Shown here in pieces: positions 51,679 to 60,593 of a stretch of 64,000 nt of DNA. Position numbers and translations under genes: made by a program. The notes under the pieces are model-generated. The model saw only the letters and a program-made list of their open reading frames with translations. It did not search any database and was not told where the DNA came from. Source of the stretch: Lachnospiraceae bacterium (lineage in GTDB: Bacteria > Bacillota > Clostridia > Lachnospirales > Lachnospiraceae); contig JAFVXW010000087.1 of the NCBI GenBank assembly GCA_017500935.1, forward strand, positions 62,001 to 126,000, given 5' to 3'. Positions within the stretch are counted from its first letter, which is position 1. Each line of letters opens with the position of its first letter.

Positions 51679-52719
51679 ATGAAAGTCTTAATGATCGGCC
51701 CTGCGCGAAGCGTACACGGCGGTATTTCCGGTGTGGTAAATAACTATTATGATGCCGGACTGGATAAAAAGATTGACCTGACCTATATCGGTACGATGGT
51801 AGACGGCAGTAAGGTTAGAAAACTTTTGCAGGCAGGAATTGCGCTTGTAAAGTATGTATGTTGTCTGCCAGGCACGGAGATTGTACATGTCAATGTGGCA
51901 TCGGATGCAAGCTTTATGCGGAAATCTGTTTTTATACGTCTGGCGCATCTGGCAGGAAAAAAACTGGTGCTTCATCATCATGGCGGCGATTTTGTAAACT
52001 ATTATGAAAAAGGAAGCGCAAAACGCAGGGCTTATGTGAAGAGAATATTTGGCATGGCTGATACGGTTCTGGTGCTGTCTGATTCCTGGAAACAGTTTTG
52101 GGAAAAGGTGCTGCCGGAACAGGAAATCATTTTGCTGCCCAATGCCGTGCAGATTCCGCAGCAGAACAAAAAGCAGTACGGACAGCATAAAATACTCTTT
52201 CTGGGCAGACTTTGTAAAGACAAGGGAATTGCCGAATTATTAAGCTGTATTCCAAAGCTGGCAGCAAAATACCCGGATCTGATGCTGTATCTTGGCGGAA
52301 TCTGGGAGGACAGTCAGCTTCAGAAAGAAGCAGAAAAATATCCGGAGCATGTAAAATGGCTGGGATGGATTAATGGGGAAGACAAGGCCCGTTATCTGCA
52401 GGAATGTGATATTTTCGTATTGCCGACTTATTTTGAGGGTCTTCCGGTATCTTTATTGGAAGCAATGGCATCCTCCTGTGCGGTGGCCGCAACAAGAGTG
52501 GGCGGCATTCCCATGGTAGTAACCGAAGAACAGGATGGTATTTTGACAGAGCCTAAAGATGCAGAAGCGTTATTTGAAATGCTGGACAGACTTCTTGGTG
52601 ATAAACTGTTGTGTGAAAAGCTTGGAAATGCAGCCAGACAGAAGATACAGCAGAAGTATTCATTGAGTGAGAATATAAACCGGCTTGTTGGAATTTACAG
52701 AAAACTTGCTGAAAAATAA
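51679..52719 (+). CDS. GT4 glycosyltransferase
   Basis: A 346-residue GT-B enzyme: VLMIGPARSVHGGISGVVNNYY, VHVNVASDASFMRKS, LVLHHHGGDFVNYY, ILFLGRLCKDKGIAELLSCI and FEGLPVSLLEAMASSCAVAA. The acceptor-domain motif HGGISGVV is characteristic of a subgroup found in capsule loci. ATG 51679 has AAAGGA eight bases upstream; TTG 51673 is too near. Sugar unknown. Confidence 0.87.
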   Translation: MKVLMIGPARSVHGGISGVVNNYYDAGLDKKIDLTYIGTMVDGSKVRKLLQAGIALVKYVCCLPGTEIVHVNVASDASFMRKSVFIRLAHLAGKKLVLHHHGGDFVNYYEKGSAKRRAYVKRIFGMADTVLVLSDSWKQFWEKVLPEQEIILLPNAVQIPQQNKKQYGQHKILFLGRLCKDKGIAELLSCIPKLAAKYPDLMLYLGGIWEDSQLQKEAEKYPEHVKWLGWINGEDKARYLQECDIFVLPTYFEGLPVSLLEAMASSCAVAATRVGGIPMVVTEEQDGILTEPKDAEALFEMLDRLLGDKLLCEKLGNAARQKIQQKYSLSENINRLVGIYRKLAEK

Positions 52720-52773
52720 AGAGATGAGTAACAAAGGTGTGTTTGTGAAGTGAATGCACTGACAAGGAGAAGC

Positions 52774-53799
52774 ATGGAACAATACAAGGTCAGTATCATT
52801 GTACCGGTCTATAATGTGGAAAAATATCTGGAAGAGGCAATTTTAAGTCTTATGAACCAGACCTATCAGAATCTGGAGATTGTATTGGTGGATGATGGTT
52901 CTCCGGACAGAAGCGGACAAATCTGTGACGAACTGGCTGCAAAGGATAAACGGGTGAAAGCGATTCACAAACCAAACGGCGGTGTGATAAGTGCCTGGAG
53001 CAGAGGGGTTTTGGAATCGACAGGCGATTATCTTGCATTTATGGACAGTGATGACTGGGTAGACTTAAATATGGTGGAAGAAATGGCCACATACCTTACT
53101 GGTAAGCAGGAAATTATTTCCAGTGATTATGTTCTGGAGAGGGATGACGGCAGCAGAGAGTTTGTCTACCAGCGTATGCAGCCCGGCGAATATGATAAAG
53201 AAGCTCTCATTGAAAAGTTATATCCCTGTTTGTTTGGGGAAGAAATCAGATTGATTTCCTTTTCAAAATGTATGAAGCTGATCGCCAGAAAGCTGGTGAC
53301 TGATAATCTGCACTTTTGTGATGAGCGTGTAGGCATGGGGGACGATACTCTGATTGTAGCACCGGCACTTCTGGATTGTGAGCGTCTGGTGGTGATGGAG
53401 AAAAAGCCTTATTATCATTATCGCTTCCTTCGTTCTTCCCTTGTGCATCGTTATGACAAAAAGCTGTTTCAGAATATGGACTGGCTGAAAGCAGCGATTG
53501 AAAAAATCGTAAAGGAAAAATATCCTTCGGAACAGACACAGCAGATGCTTGCCCGTTCTGACATGGAATATATTCAGATGCTTCTGCTGGTGCTTAAAAA
53601 TGAGGTTCGCGGCAACAGAGATTATATCAATAGTATTCGGAGAATCTGTCTGAATCCTGAAATCAGAAATATTGTGCAGACAAGACCAGTGCAGATGACA
53701 CAGACCTCTAATAAATTATTGTATGCAGTCTTAAAACACCCTAATAGATGTCTGATACTGCTTCTGCGTCTGGCGATGCGTGTTTATGACGCACGCTGA
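52774..53799 (+). CDS. GT2 family glycosyltransferase
   Basis: A 341-residue GT-A enzyme: VSIIVPVYNVEKYLEEAIL, NQTYQNLEIVLVDDGSPD and AFMDSDDWVDLNMVEE. The C-terminal region is helical and basic. ATG 52774 follows AAGGAGA; a GTG 24 bases upstream lacks a site. It is followed by the pyruvyl transferase. It shares the NQTYQNLEI wording with the GT2 at 44013, which suggests duplication. Confidence 0.85.
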   Translation: MEQYKVSIIVPVYNVEKYLEEAILSLMNQTYQNLEIVLVDDGSPDRSGQICDELAAKDKRVKAIHKPNGGVISAWSRGVLESTGDYLAFMDSDDWVDLNMVEEMATYLTGKQEIISSDYVLERDDGSREFVYQRMQPGEYDKEALIEKLYPCLFGEEIRLISFSKCMKLIARKLVTDNLHFCDERVGMGDDTLIVAPALLDCERLVVMEKKPYYHYRFLRSSLVHRYDKKLFQNMDWLKAAIEKIVKEKYPSEQTQQMLARSDMEYIQMLLLVLKNEVRGNRDYINSIRRICLNPEIRNIVQTRPVQMTQTSNKLLYAVLKHPNRCLILLLRLAMRVYDAR

Positions 53800-53832
53800 C
53801 GGAGACAGATTCAGAAAAAGTGAGTAAACAGA

Positions 53833-55002
53833 ATGAAAAACGATAAAATTGTTCTTTATATGCATGCGGGAAGCGATAATCATGGCAGTGAAGCAATTGC
53901 AAATTGTTTATGCAAACTGCTGCCGAAACCGGCAATTCTGACAACCTGCCGCGCAGACCAGGATGCACTGTATTCACTGCCTGCCCTTTGCAGTGAAATT
54001 ATTGAAGAAAAAAATGTGGACAGAAATTTTTGGACCCATTGTTTCTTTTATTTTCGTAAAAAGTTTTTAAAGGACCCTGAAAGCTATATGCGTTATGCAT
54101 ACAGCGGGGTGATCGGCAAAAATCTTCGGAAGCTGAATATTTCCATCGGCGGGGATAATTACTGCTATGAAAATATGCTGGAGCGTCTGATCATGAGCAA
54201 CCGGATGTTTCATCGGGCAGGAGCAAAGACCATGCTTTATGGCTGTTCAATTGAGCCGGAGCTTTTGAATCGCCCTGAGATCGCAGCTGATATGAAATTG
54301 TATGATGCCATTGTGGCAAGAGAAAGCATCACATATGCGGCGCTTTGTCAGCTGGGCATCAAAGAAAAGGTATTTTTATGTCCGGATCCGGCGTTTTTAC
54401 TGGAAACGGAATGTTTACCGCTGCCTGATGGCTGGCAGGAAGGAAAGATGGTGGGCATTAACATCAGTCCCATGATCGTGGAAAATGAAAATAAATCCGG
54501 AATCACATTGGAGAATTACAGTGAACTGATTCGATATATTATTGAAAATACAGACTTGCATGTGGCACTGATCCCGCATGTGGTATGGAAAGGCGGTGAT
54601 GACCGTACAACCATCGCCAAGCTTTATGAAAAATTTGCGGATACCGGTCGTGTCCTGCAGATAGCGGATGCGTCAGCATCACAGTTAAAAGGCTATATCA
54701 GCCGCTGCAGGATGTTTATCGGTGCCAGAACACATGCGACGATCGCAGCATATTCAAGCTGCGTACCGACACTGGTGGTGGGATATTCCGTAAAAGCAAG
54801 AGGAATTGCGAAGGATTTGTTTGGTACAGATGAAAACTATGTGCTTCCGGTGCAGAAGCTTGCATCCAGAGAAGAACTGATCAACGCCTTTGAGTGGTTG
54901 TTGGCAAATGAAGATCGTATGCGAAAACATCTGCAGAGGATCATGCCTGATTACCGTAAAAATGCTGGAGAAGGAAAAAAGGTTATTGAGAATCTGCTCT
55001 GA
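53833..55002 (+). CDS. Polysaccharide pyruvyl transferase family protein
   Basis: A 389-residue GT-B-like protein of the CsaB/WcaK group: VLYMHAGSDNHGSEAIANCL, LNISIGGDNYCY, VFLCPDPAFLL, LIPHVVWKGGDDR and FIGARTHATIAAYSSCVP. It transfers pyruvate from phosphoenolpyruvate to form a ketal on a sugar. In Gram-positives, pyruvylated cell-wall glycan is the ligand for SLH-domain surface proteins, so this glycan could anchor an S-layer-type protein; that is inference. Only a weak ribosome site is seen before ATG. Confidence 0.85.
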   Translation: MKNDKIVLYMHAGSDNHGSEAIANCLCKLLPKPAILTTCRADQDALYSLPALCSEIIEEKNVDRNFWTHCFFYFRKKFLKDPESYMRYAYSGVIGKNLRKLNISIGGDNYCYENMLERLIMSNRMFHRAGAKTMLYGCSIEPELLNRPEIAADMKLYDAIVARESITYAALCQLGIKEKVFLCPDPAFLLETECLPLPDGWQEGKMVGINISPMIVENENKSGITLENYSELIRYIIENTDLHVALIPHVVWKGGDDRTTIAKLYEKFADTGRVLQIADASASQLKGYISRCRMFIGARTHATIAAYSSCVPTLVVGYSVKARGIAKDLFGTDENYVLPVQKLASREELINAFEWLLANEDRMRKHLQRIMPDYRKNAGEGKKVIENLL

Positions 55003-55062
55003 ACACAGCTTATGCAGATTTTTACGTCCGGTATGCCAGACAGCAGAAAAGGAATGGATTTT

Positions 55063-56064
55063 ATGGAAAAAATCAGTGTGATAGTACCGGTAAAAAACGG
55101 AGCCGCTTGGATCAAGGAGTGCTTAAACAGTATACAAAATCAGACCTGGCGCAATATTGAGATTCTGGTGGTCAATAATGGTTCCACTGACGATACGGAA
55201 ACCATTGTAAAAGAACTGGCACAGCAGGATGACAGGATTCAACTGTTTAATCAGAAGGATCAGGGGGTGTCTGCCGGAAGAAATCTGGGAATTGAGCAGT
55301 CTTGCGGAGAATTGATCACCTTTGTGGATGCAGATGATAAAATTGATGTGCATATGCTGGAAGAACTGGTTCAATGTCTGAAAAATGAAAACAGTGACTT
55401 GGCAGTGTGCGATTATATCCGCTGGGATGGAAAAAATACCTGCCAACAAGAAGGGGATATATCGGAAGTGCGACAGTCTGGCAAAGAAAGTGCAAAAAGT
55501 CAGACAACAGTGACGAAAGAGGTGTACGTGTCAGATTATCTTCTGCGCGGTTATACCCGCTGCTGGAGTGTCCTGTATCGCCGCAGTGTGATTGGAGATG
55601 TCCGCTTTCGCAGGGAACTGGCAATCGGAGAAGATATGATGTTTCTGGTAGATTTGCTTGACCGGCTGCAGCGTGTCACAATCAGCTCCTATAAAGGATA
55701 TTTTTACAGAATTAACCCTCAGGGAGCGATGTTAAGACCGTTTACCAGAGCATATATGGACGAAATCAAGGCCTGGAGACTGGCGGCAGATCGTATATGC
55801 AGCGAGTATCCGGAACAGAAAGCAAGGATTTCTTCCATACAGGCAGTGTCAGCCATACTGGTGGCAGGCAAACTGGCCGTGATGGCTGCCAACGAGCGGC
55901 TTCGGTATCAGGATTGCATCTTGGAATGCCGTCTGGCTGTGAAGGAGGCACTGAAAGTTCCCGGAGCCAGAAAAGAATTGCCTGCCGGGTATGGAATTAA
56001 AACAGTACTGTTTCGTGTCTGCCCGCAGGGGTATATCTGGTTATATCATATTTGGAAGAAATAA
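55063..56064 (+). CDS. GT2 family glycosyltransferase
   Basis: A 333-residue GT-A enzyme: ISVIVPVKNGAAWIKECLNS, NQTWRNIEILVVNNGSTDD and TFVDADDKIDVHMLEELV. After the catalytic domain an unusual polar segment (about residues 125-155, SEVRQSGKESAKSQTTVTKE) is inserted before RCWSVLYRRSVIGDVRF. ATG 55063 follows AAAAGGA by nine bases; earlier in-frame codons are not family-like. Donor unknown. Confidence 0.84.
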   Translation: MEKISVIVPVKNGAAWIKECLNSIQNQTWRNIEILVVNNGSTDDTETIVKELAQQDDRIQLFNQKDQGVSAGRNLGIEQSCGELITFVDADDKIDVHMLEELVQCLKNENSDLAVCDYIRWDGKNTCQQEGDISEVRQSGKESAKSQTTVTKEVYVSDYLLRGYTRCWSVLYRRSVIGDVRFRRELAIGEDMMFLVDLLDRLQRVTISSYKGYFYRINPQGAMLRPFTRAYMDEIKAWRLAADRICSEYPEQKARISSIQAVSAILVAGKLAVMAANERLRYQDCILECRLAVKEALKVPGARKELPAGYGIKTVLFRVCPQGYIWLYHIWKK

Positions 56065-56132
56065 GGTAATAGCGTAGTTGCGTTACCGTTACGTGTTAAG
56101 TACAAAAGATCAAAAAGTTGGGGTTATCGATT

Positions 56133-57656
56133 ATGAGCATGGAAACAATCAAAAAACTTGCTGAAAATGCAGCTGTACAGCTTGAAACCTATCCTGTTAT
56201 CAGTGGAAAAGAAAAGGTAAAACGCATTATTAAGAAGAATCTTTTGGGACAAAAAATCGCTCCCATTGACAGATATTCATGGCCCAATGCACTGCTTGGA
56301 GAAGGACTTTTGGAAGCATTTGAAGTGACTTTTGAAAAAAGTTATCTGGATGCTGTAATCAAGCATCTGGAACAGTGGAAAAAGGACGGACTGCAGATCC
56401 ATTATGTGGACAATCTGATGAATGGCAGCCTTGCTTTGTGTATTGAAGAACTGATAAACGGAAAAGCAGCAGAGTTTTATTCCGAATCAGAAAAACAGCG
56501 GACAGTTATGCTTTGCCAGCAGATCACAGAAAAGTGTGCTGACTGGGTGCGTAAAGCCAAAAAGACACCGGATGGCGTGCTTGCATACAGAACACAGCAT
56601 GCAAGCTGGCTTTTTGCAGATACGGTGGGAATGGTGTGTCCTTTCCTTTGCCGTTATGGTATACAGAAAAACGACGAACAGTTGCTGCAGCTGGGAATTT
56701 TGCAGATCCAGAATTATTTGAAGTACGGAATGGACAGACGGACCGGACTTCCTTATCATGGATATGATGAAACGAACCAGATCAAATACGGTATCATTGG
56801 TTGGGGAAGAGCCTGCGGATGGGTCATGAAAGGTATGGCGGAAAGCATTCTCTGGATCCCCTCAAAAATGAGAGAAAAAAGACAGTTAAAACAGGCTTTT
56901 TGGAATATGAAGGACAGTGTATCCAAATATCAGAGACGTGACGGCGGTTTCTCTTGGCAAGTGCAGGCTGCAGAGGGACCGGTGGATGTGTCTGCCGGCG
57001 CTATGATCGGAAATGCACTCTGGGCAGTCAGCCAGAAAGGTGAAACCAAGCAGGCAACCCTGACAACTCTGGAACAGCTTTCAGATTCTTTCCTGATTTC
57101 TGTTACTGGCGGCGAGGTGCACAATTGTTCCGGTGAATGTCATGGTTTTGCACAATATCCGCAGGTATATGGTTCTTACCCCTGGGGAACCGGCAGCGTA
57201 CTTCGTTATCTGGCACTGAAAGAAAGACTGGAAGCTGATATGCGGATGTCTGTTTCTACTGCAGCGTTGAACAATTCTGCGAAGGCAGTAAGTGCGCTTT
57301 CTGCAGCTGAAGAAGATGCAGCAGACGTACCGAAGGAAAAGAATCAGAATAAGCAGGGGAAAAATAAACAGAAAAAAGAAAGAGTTCCGGTGGAATTGCG
57401 GGAAAATGAGAAGGCAGAGTCTTCTATGACGGATAACGATGTGAATGATGGTGAAAAGCAGGACAAAAAGCGCAAAGTCACAGAGAAGTCGGAAAAGTCT
57501 GAAAACAAGGAAAATATTCAGACTGCGAATGGGGGCGGGAACGAAATATCTGATAAACCAAAGAAAAAGCCGCACCATAGAAAAAAGAGAAAACCTGCAA
57601 ATAAAGAGGCAGCTTCTGTTAACAACGCTTCGGAAACAATGGAAGGGAATGTATAA
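56133..57656 (+). CDS. GH88/GH105-like alpha/alpha-barrel protein with lysine-rich tail
   Basis: Residues 1-370 resemble unsaturated uronyl hydrolases such as YteR: SWPNALLGEGLLEAFEVT, YVDNLMNGSLALCIEE, ASWLFADTVGMVCPFLCRYG, GLPYHGYDE, GWGRACGWVMKGMAE and FSWQVQAAEGPVDVSAGAM. From about residue 372 a 135-residue low-complexity tail follows, rich in Lys, Glu, Asn and Gln and ending with a basic KKKPHHRKKRK cluster. No signal peptide. A hydrolase-like protein among biosynthetic genes is unusual; it may trim, bind or measure a chain, or be catalytically dead. ATG 56133 has only a weak GGGG site; TTG 56118 is an alternative. Confidence 0.68.
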   Translation: MSMETIKKLAENAAVQLETYPVISGKEKVKRIIKKNLLGQKIAPIDRYSWPNALLGEGLLEAFEVTFEKSYLDAVIKHLEQWKKDGLQIHYVDNLMNGSLALCIEELINGKAAEFYSESEKQRTVMLCQQITEKCADWVRKAKKTPDGVLAYRTQHASWLFADTVGMVCPFLCRYGIQKNDEQLLQLGILQIQNYLKYGMDRRTGLPYHGYDETNQIKYGIIGWGRACGWVMKGMAESILWIPSKMREKRQLKQAFWNMKDSVSKYQRRDGGFSWQVQAAEGPVDVSAGAMIGNALWAVSQKGETKQATLTTLEQLSDSFLISVTGGEVHNCSGECHGFAQYPQVYGSYPWGTGSVLRYLALKERLEADMRMSVSTAALNNSAKAVSALSAAEEDAADVPKEKNQNKQGKNKQKKERVPVELRENEKAESSMTDNDVNDGEKQDKKRKVTEKSEKSENKENIQTANGGGNEISDKPKKKPHHRKKRKPANKEAASVNNASETMEGNV

Positions 57657-57658
57657 CC

Positions 57659-58648
57659 ATGATCATCATTGAAGTGATGGGTGGTCTGGGAAACCAGATG
57701 CAGCAATATGCACTTTATCAGAAAATGAAACATCTTGGAAAAGATGTGAAACTGGATATTTCCTGGTTTGTTGACGAGCAGCGTCAGGAAGGTGTTCTGG
57801 CACGAAGAAAACTGGAGCTGGAATACTTCACGGATCTTCCTATAGATATCTGCACAAAAGAGGAAAAAGAAAGACTGGTCGGCAAGGATACGCTGTTTGG
57901 AAAGCTGATGCGCAAAATATTACCCGGTCAGATCAGACGTTTCACAGAAAGTGATATCTATCATCCGGAAATATTTGAATTTGAGGATATGTACTTAAGC
58001 GGATACTGGGCATGTGAGAAGTATTATGCGGATATTTTGCCGGAGTTAAGATGTTTGTTTAAATTCCCTGAATTTGGAGAAATGCCTGTGAAAAAGGCAG
58101 GAAATAATCAGGAGTGCGAATGCTCTGACAATAAAGTAAACAAACAGAATTGCGTGTCGAATGTTGATGTGGATAAAAATTGTCAGACAATCAGCAGAAT
58201 GCAGTTCGATATATCTGTCAGCGTTCATGTGCGCCGGGGAGATTATCTGGATCCGGCAAATCAGGCAATGTTTGGCGGTATCTGTACAGAAGCTTATTAT
58301 GATGCTGCAATCCAGTATGTACTGGAAAGATATCCGGATGCGCATTTTTATGTGTTTTCCGACGATACTGCTTATGTCAGAGAAAAATACTGCGGACCGC
58401 AGTATACAATCGTAGATTGGAACACAGGAGAAAACAGCTTTTTTGACATTAAGCTTATGAGCTGCTGCAAACACAATATCTGTGCGAATTCCACGTTCAG
58501 CTTCTGGGGCGCCAGATTGAATTCGAATGAGGATAAAATCATGGTAAGACCTGCGAAGCATAAGAACAGTCAGCAGATAATTCCCAAGATGCTGCATGAA
58601 TTGTGGGGCAATTGGGTGATTGTGGATGGAGATGGCGGAATTGTGTGA
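57659..58648 (+). CDS. GT11 alpha-1,2-fucosyltransferase family
   Basis: A 329-residue intact GT11 enzyme: IEVMGGLGNQMQQYALYQKM, YLSGYWACEKYY, HVRRGDYL with His190, Arg192, Arg193 and Asp195, and ANSTFSFWGARLN. GT11 members mostly transfer fucose from GDP-Fuc, and some transfer galactose. An insert at residues 141-182, rich in Asn, Lys and Cys, lies just before the HVRRGDYL strand and is absent from the GT11 at 45121. It starts two bases after the previous stop. GDP-fucose genes are not in the window. Confidence 0.87.
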   Translation: MIIIEVMGGLGNQMQQYALYQKMKHLGKDVKLDISWFVDEQRQEGVLARRKLELEYFTDLPIDICTKEEKERLVGKDTLFGKLMRKILPGQIRRFTESDIYHPEIFEFEDMYLSGYWACEKYYADILPELRCLFKFPEFGEMPVKKAGNNQECECSDNKVNKQNCVSNVDVDKNCQTISRMQFDISVSVHVRRGDYLDPANQAMFGGICTEAYYDAAIQYVLERYPDAHFYVFSDDTAYVREKYCGPQYTIVDWNTGENSFFDIKLMSCCKHNICANSTFSFWGARLNSNEDKIMVRPAKHKNSQQIIPKMLHELWGNWVIVDGDGGIV

Positions 58649-58669
58649 TAAAATTATAAGCAGTAAAAT
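58641..58669 (+). promoter_or_regulatory. Possible weak promoter before the WecG-GT4 fusion
   Basis: TTGTGT (58641-58646) and TAAAAT (58664-58669) are 17 bases apart, overlapping the GT11 stop codon. The -10 is good, the -35 matches only in TTG, so the call is tentative. The base composition becomes more AT-rich from here. Confidence 0.3.
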
Positions 58670-58697
58670 GAAAAATTTCGAAGTTGTGATAGGATAA

Positions 58698-60593
58698 ATG
58701 ATAGATATGAAAAAGATGCTTGGTGTGGAAATTTTAAAGACAAATATAAATGTATTGTCTATGCAGACAACATTGGAATTCTTTGAAAAGTATTTGGACG
58801 AAATACGTGGAGAATATGTTTGTGTATCAAATGTGCATACCACAGTTATGTCCTATCGGGATGAAGAATATAGAAAGATTCAAAATGAGAGTATTTTGAA
58901 TTTGCCGGATGGAAAACCATTGTCAATCGTACAGAGAATGCGCGGATATTCAGAGGCAGAGCGCGTGCCTGGACCTGATTTAATGCCGGAAATTTTTGCA
59001 ATGTCAGAAAAAAAAGGTTATACACATTATTTTTATGGAAGCAAGCCGGAAACTTTGGAAGCTTTGGAAAAGAATTTAAAGGCGTGTTATCCTGATTTAA
59101 AGATTGCAGGAATGTATTCACCTCCCTTCCGGAGTTTGACTGAGGAAGAGGATAAAGAAATAGTTGAAAACATTAACAGAGCCAATCCGGACTTTATATG
59201 GGTAGGGCTTGGAGCTCCGAAGCAGGAAAAATGGATGGCAGCACATAGAGGATGTTTTCAAGGAGTTATGCTTGGGGTAGGGGCTGGATTTGATTTTCAT
59301 GCCGGCACTATTAAGAGAGCACCTCATTGGGTTCAGGAAATCTGTATGGAATGGCTGTTCCGCATTTTTCAGGATCCAAAGCGACTGTTAAAGAGATATC
59401 TGGATACAAACTTCTCATTTTTATGGTATTTGTTGAAGGAACGTAAACAGAAAAATGGCAGATTAAAGATTGCTATGATTGGACACAAAAGAATCCCGTC
59501 AAGAGAAGGGGGAGTCGAAATTGTAGTTGATGAATTATCTACCAGAATGGTCAGGATGGGGCATAAGGTTGATGCATATAATCGCTCTGGATACCATGTT
59601 TCCGGCAAAGAATTTGATGAAAACAGAGAAAAAACATACGAGGGGATTAAAATTATTACAATTCCTACGTTTAAAAACAGCAGTCTGAATGCGATGGTTT
59701 ATTCGATATTAGCATCAATTGTCATTACTTTTCGGCGTTATGATGTTGTGCATTATCATGCAGAAGGACCATGCACAATGCTGTGGCTGCCTAAATTGCT
59801 GGGAAAACGAGTGGTGGCAACCATTCACGGTCTGGACTGGCAGCGTTCAAAATGGGGAGGATTCGCAACAAAAGTATTGCTTTTTGGCGAAAAAATGGCA
59901 GCAAAATATGCGGATGAAGTGATTGTGCTGTCTGAAAATGTACAGCAGTATTTCCGTGAACAATACGGAAGAGAAACATTATTTGTTGCCAATGGAGTGA
60001 ACAGACCAAAAAAAGAAGAAGTAAATCTTATTAAAGAAAAATATGGACTTGATAAAGAAGACTATATACTGTTTTTGGCACGTATTGTACCGGAGAAAGG
60101 TGTTCATTATTTAATTGAGGCTTTCTCTGAGATTAAGACAGATAAAAAGCTTGTCACAGCCGGTGGCATCAGTCATTCACTGGAATACATGGATAAGATC
60201 CGGCAAATGGCAGCAAAAGATGAGCGCATTATTATGACGGATTTTGTGCAGGGAAAAGTTCTGGCAGAACTTTGTTCCAATGCTTATGTTTTTGTGCTGC
60301 CCAGTGATGTGGAAGGTATGGCAATCAGTCTTTTGGAAGCAATGAGTTATGGAAACTGTTGTCTGGTCAGTGATATCAGGGAAAATACGGAAGTTGTTGT
60401 TGACTATGCGGTATCATTCAAGAAATCAGATGTGGATGATTTGAAGAGGCAATTGGAATATCTGCTTGAACATCCGGAAGTTGTTGCTGCTTATCAGGAA
60501 AATAGTGCTGATTATATTTGTGAGAGATATAATTGGGATTATGTGGTGGAGCAGACATTGGAGATTTATCAGAAAGGCGAGAAGTCAAAATGA
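58698..60593 (+). CDS. WecG/TagA (GT26) - GT4 fusion glycosyltransferase
   Basis: A 631-residue two-enzyme fusion. Residues 1-250 are a complete WecG/TagA/CpsF domain: VSNVHTTVMSYRDEEY, LPDGKPLSIVQRM, RVPGPDLMPEIF, WVGLGAPKQEKWMAAHRG and AGFDFHAGTIKRAP. GT26 enzymes add ManNAc or ManNAcA to a lipid-linked acceptor. From about residue 255 a complete GT4 follows: IAMIGHKRIPSREGGVEIVV, VVATIHGLDWQRSKWGGFA, FLARIVPEKGVHYLIEAF and EGMAISLLEAMSYG. Two consecutive sugars may be added by one polypeptide. ATG 58698 has AGGA only three bases upstream; ATG 58707 is possible. Confidence 0.85.
   Translation: MIDMKKMLGVEILKTNINVLSMQTTLEFFEKYLDEIRGEYVCVSNVHTTVMSYRDEEYRKIQNESILNLPDGKPLSIVQRMRGYSEAERVPGPDLMPEIFAMSEKKGYTHYFYGSKPETLEALEKNLKACYPDLKIAGMYSPPFRSLTEEEDKEIVENINRANPDFIWVGLGAPKQEKWMAAHRGCFQGVMLGVGAGFDFHAGTIKRAPHWVQEICMEWLFRIFQDPKRLLKRYLDTNFSFLWYLLKERKQKNGRLKIAMIGHKRIPSREGGVEIVVDELSTRMVRMGHKVDAYNRSGYHVSGKEFDENREKTYEGIKIITIPTFKNSSLNAMVYSILASIVITFRRYDVVHYHAEGPCTMLWLPKLLGKRVVATIHGLDWQRSKWGGFATKVLLFGEKMAAKYADEVIVLSENVQQYFREQYGRETLFVANGVNRPKKEEVNLIKEKYGLDKEDYILFLARIVPEKGVHYLIEAFSEIKTDKKLVTAGGISHSLEYMDKIRQMAAKDERIIMTDFVQGKVLAELCSNAYVFVLPSDVEGMAISLLEAMSYGNCCLVSDIRENTEVVVDYAVSFKKSDVDDLKRQLEYLLEHPEVVAAYQENSADYICERYNWDYVVEQTLEIYQKGEKSK

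Noticed and set aside
56065..56132. Hairpin GGTAA/TTACC before the GH88/105-like gene as a terminator
   Set aside because: Only five paired bases with a long loop and no T tract; not distinguishable from chance.
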